Shown in pieces: positions 63,381 to 64,000 of a stretch of DNA of 64,000 bases. The notes beneath the pieces are model-generated. The model was not told the DNA's origin. It saw nothing but the letters and a program-made list of their open reading frames with translations, and did no database searches. This DNA is from Xanthostigma xanthostigma (taxonomy: Eukaryota > Arthropoda > Insecta > Raphidioptera > Raphidiidae): contig OY754472.1 of NCBI GenBank assembly GCA_963575645.1, forward strand, positions 26,909,401-26,973,400, written 5' to 3'. Numbering within the stretch: the stretch's first letter is position 1; the number at the start of each line of letters is the position of its first letter. A program made the position numbers and the translations under genes.

Positions 63381-64000
63381 TAATCCAAACCTGAATTATA
63401 TAGTGTAAATAGACTTACCTTCATAAAATAAAGCAATTTTGCCTATAAAGACTCATTTGCCCCTCATTGTCATAAAGCATGAAAAAACTGCTTGTATGCG
63501 TTAAAATAATGGTTAATATGCAGTTTGCATTTTCATATGAGAGAATGATCCAAACCTGAATGTTATAGTGTAATTTGACTTACCTTTGTAAAATAAAGCA
63601 ATTTTGCCTATAAGGACTCATTTGCACGCAATTGTCGTGAAGCATGTAAAAACTGCTTGTCTGCGTTAAAATAATGGTTAATATGCAGTTTGCATTTTCT
63701 AATGAGAGAATGATCCAAACCTGAATGTTATAATGAAAGTAGACTTACCTTTGTGAAATAAAACAATTTTGCCTTTTAAGGACTTATTTGCACCTAATTG
63801 TCGTAAACCATGTAAAAACTGCTTGTCTGCGTGAAAATGATAGTCAATATTCAGTTTGCATTTTCTTATGAGAGAATGATCCAAACCTGAATATTATAGT
63901 GTAAATAGACTTACCCTCATGAAATAAAGCAATTTTGCCTATAAGGACTCATTTGCACCTAATTGTCATAAAGCATGTAAAAACTGCTTGTATGCGTTAA
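63381..64000 (+). repeat. m9 to m12, running off the window
   Basis: m9 (63381, 'taatccaaacc' with 'tataaagact'), m10 (63546, 'gtaatttgac' with 'cacgcaattgtcgtg'), m11 (63711, one extra t in 'gccttttaagg'), m12 (63877, 'gaatatt') cut by the window end. The array clearly continues to the right. Confidence 0.85.

Larger units (their letters stand above)
1..64000 (+). repeat. 165-bp satellite DNA array filling the window
   Basis: The anchor 'tgatccaaacc' (or a one-base variant) recurs every 165 bp throughout, for example at 1, 166, 332, 497, 662, 827, 992, 1157, 1323 and 1488, and still at 63381, 63546, 63711 and 63877. All copies read in the same direction; I saw no inverted monomer. Most monomers are exactly 165 bp. 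Exceptions are small indels (160, 161, 162, 164, 166, 168 and 169 bp). Monomer positions about 140-165 and 1-12, from 'gcagtttgcattttc' through 'gagagaatgatccaaacct', are nearly invariant; positions 14-45 and 60-95 hold most of the variation. Composition is AT-rich, and the only CpG present in nearly every monomer is in 'tgcgtt'. Period, homogeneity and HOR organisation fit a centromeric satellite; this is inference, since no chromatin data are visible. No CENP-B-box-like core (TTCG, four bases, A, two bases, CGGG) was seen. I do not recognise the family. Confidence 0.97.

Noticed and set aside
63699..63884. A 61-codon reading frame on the minus strand
   Set aside because: The same satellite-derived frame as at 1124-1330, created by a one-base insertion in m11; not a gene.
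1..64000. CRISPR array, because of the regular repeat spacing
   Set aside because: There are no unique spacers; the entire 165-bp unit repeats, and no cas genes are present.
1..64000. Alpha-satellite or a CENP-B-box satellite
   Set aside because: The period is 165 bp and not about 171, the sequence does not resemble alpha-satellite as I know it, and no CENP-B-box-like core was found.
1..64000. TATA-like 'cctataagg' and splice-donor-like 'gtaagt' as real promoter or splice signals
   Set aside because: They are fixed or variant parts of the repeat with no associated gene, so a regulatory call is not supported.

Overview
The whole 64 kb is one tandem satellite array. An AT-rich monomer of 165 bp (about 32% GC in the consensus I assembled by hand) repeats head to tail, always in the same orientation, from the first base to the last. 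That is about 386 monomer equivalents in 63.8 kb of called bases. I see no gene, tRNA, rRNA, transposon, CRISPR array or unique-sequence island. The only non-satellite feature is a 200-N assembly gap at 56001-56200. A homogeneous, nucleosome-length, AT-rich satellite with multi-kilobase higher-order repeats (HORs) is typical of a eukaryotic centromere or pericentromere. I do not recognise the monomer as any named satellite family, so I do not name the organism.

Notation: monomers start at the t of 'tgatccaaacc' (position 1 of 165). I call the recurrent diverged variants m1 to m27. Their order and start coordinates are given in the entry for 19965-24086, the most complete cycle. The ancestral HOR appears to be a 25-monomer cycle of about 4.12 kb (m3 to m27, then m3 again). 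The rest is that cycle with monomers lost, duplicated or fused, plus a second block type ('block b') of more loosely related monomers.

Layout: 1-331 m1-m2; 332-3797 a 21-mer HOR copy; 3798-6602 a second copy, cut short; 6603-9074 a third copy entered at m6; 9075-13041 block b; 13042-16998 m1-m2 plus a 22-mer copy; 16999-18647 a reshuffled stretch; 18648-21281 an 8-monomer tandem duplication; 19965-24086 the full 25-mer cycle; about 23628-30290 a 3.8 kb period duplication with a nested 5-mer duplication; 30351-31670 partial block b; 31671-32990 a 660 bp tandem pair; 32991-34968 a shortened copy; 34969-40410 a 16/17-mer duplication; 38031-49253 two almost identical 5.6 kb units; 49254-52456 the m2-m13 order resumed, then degenerate; 52457-56781 a second block b, containing the N gap; 56782-59420 a mixed stretch; 59421-63380 two almost identical 1980 bp units; 63381-64000 m9-m12.

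The interest lies in how the array evolves. Several junctions are chimeric monomers in which the crossover can be placed within a few tens of bases. Several large tandem duplications are nearly identical, hence recent. The monomer carries several short dyad symmetries, one with covarying arms. The N gap is flanked by two part-monomers that add up to exactly 165 bp. I found no undescribed protein system here.
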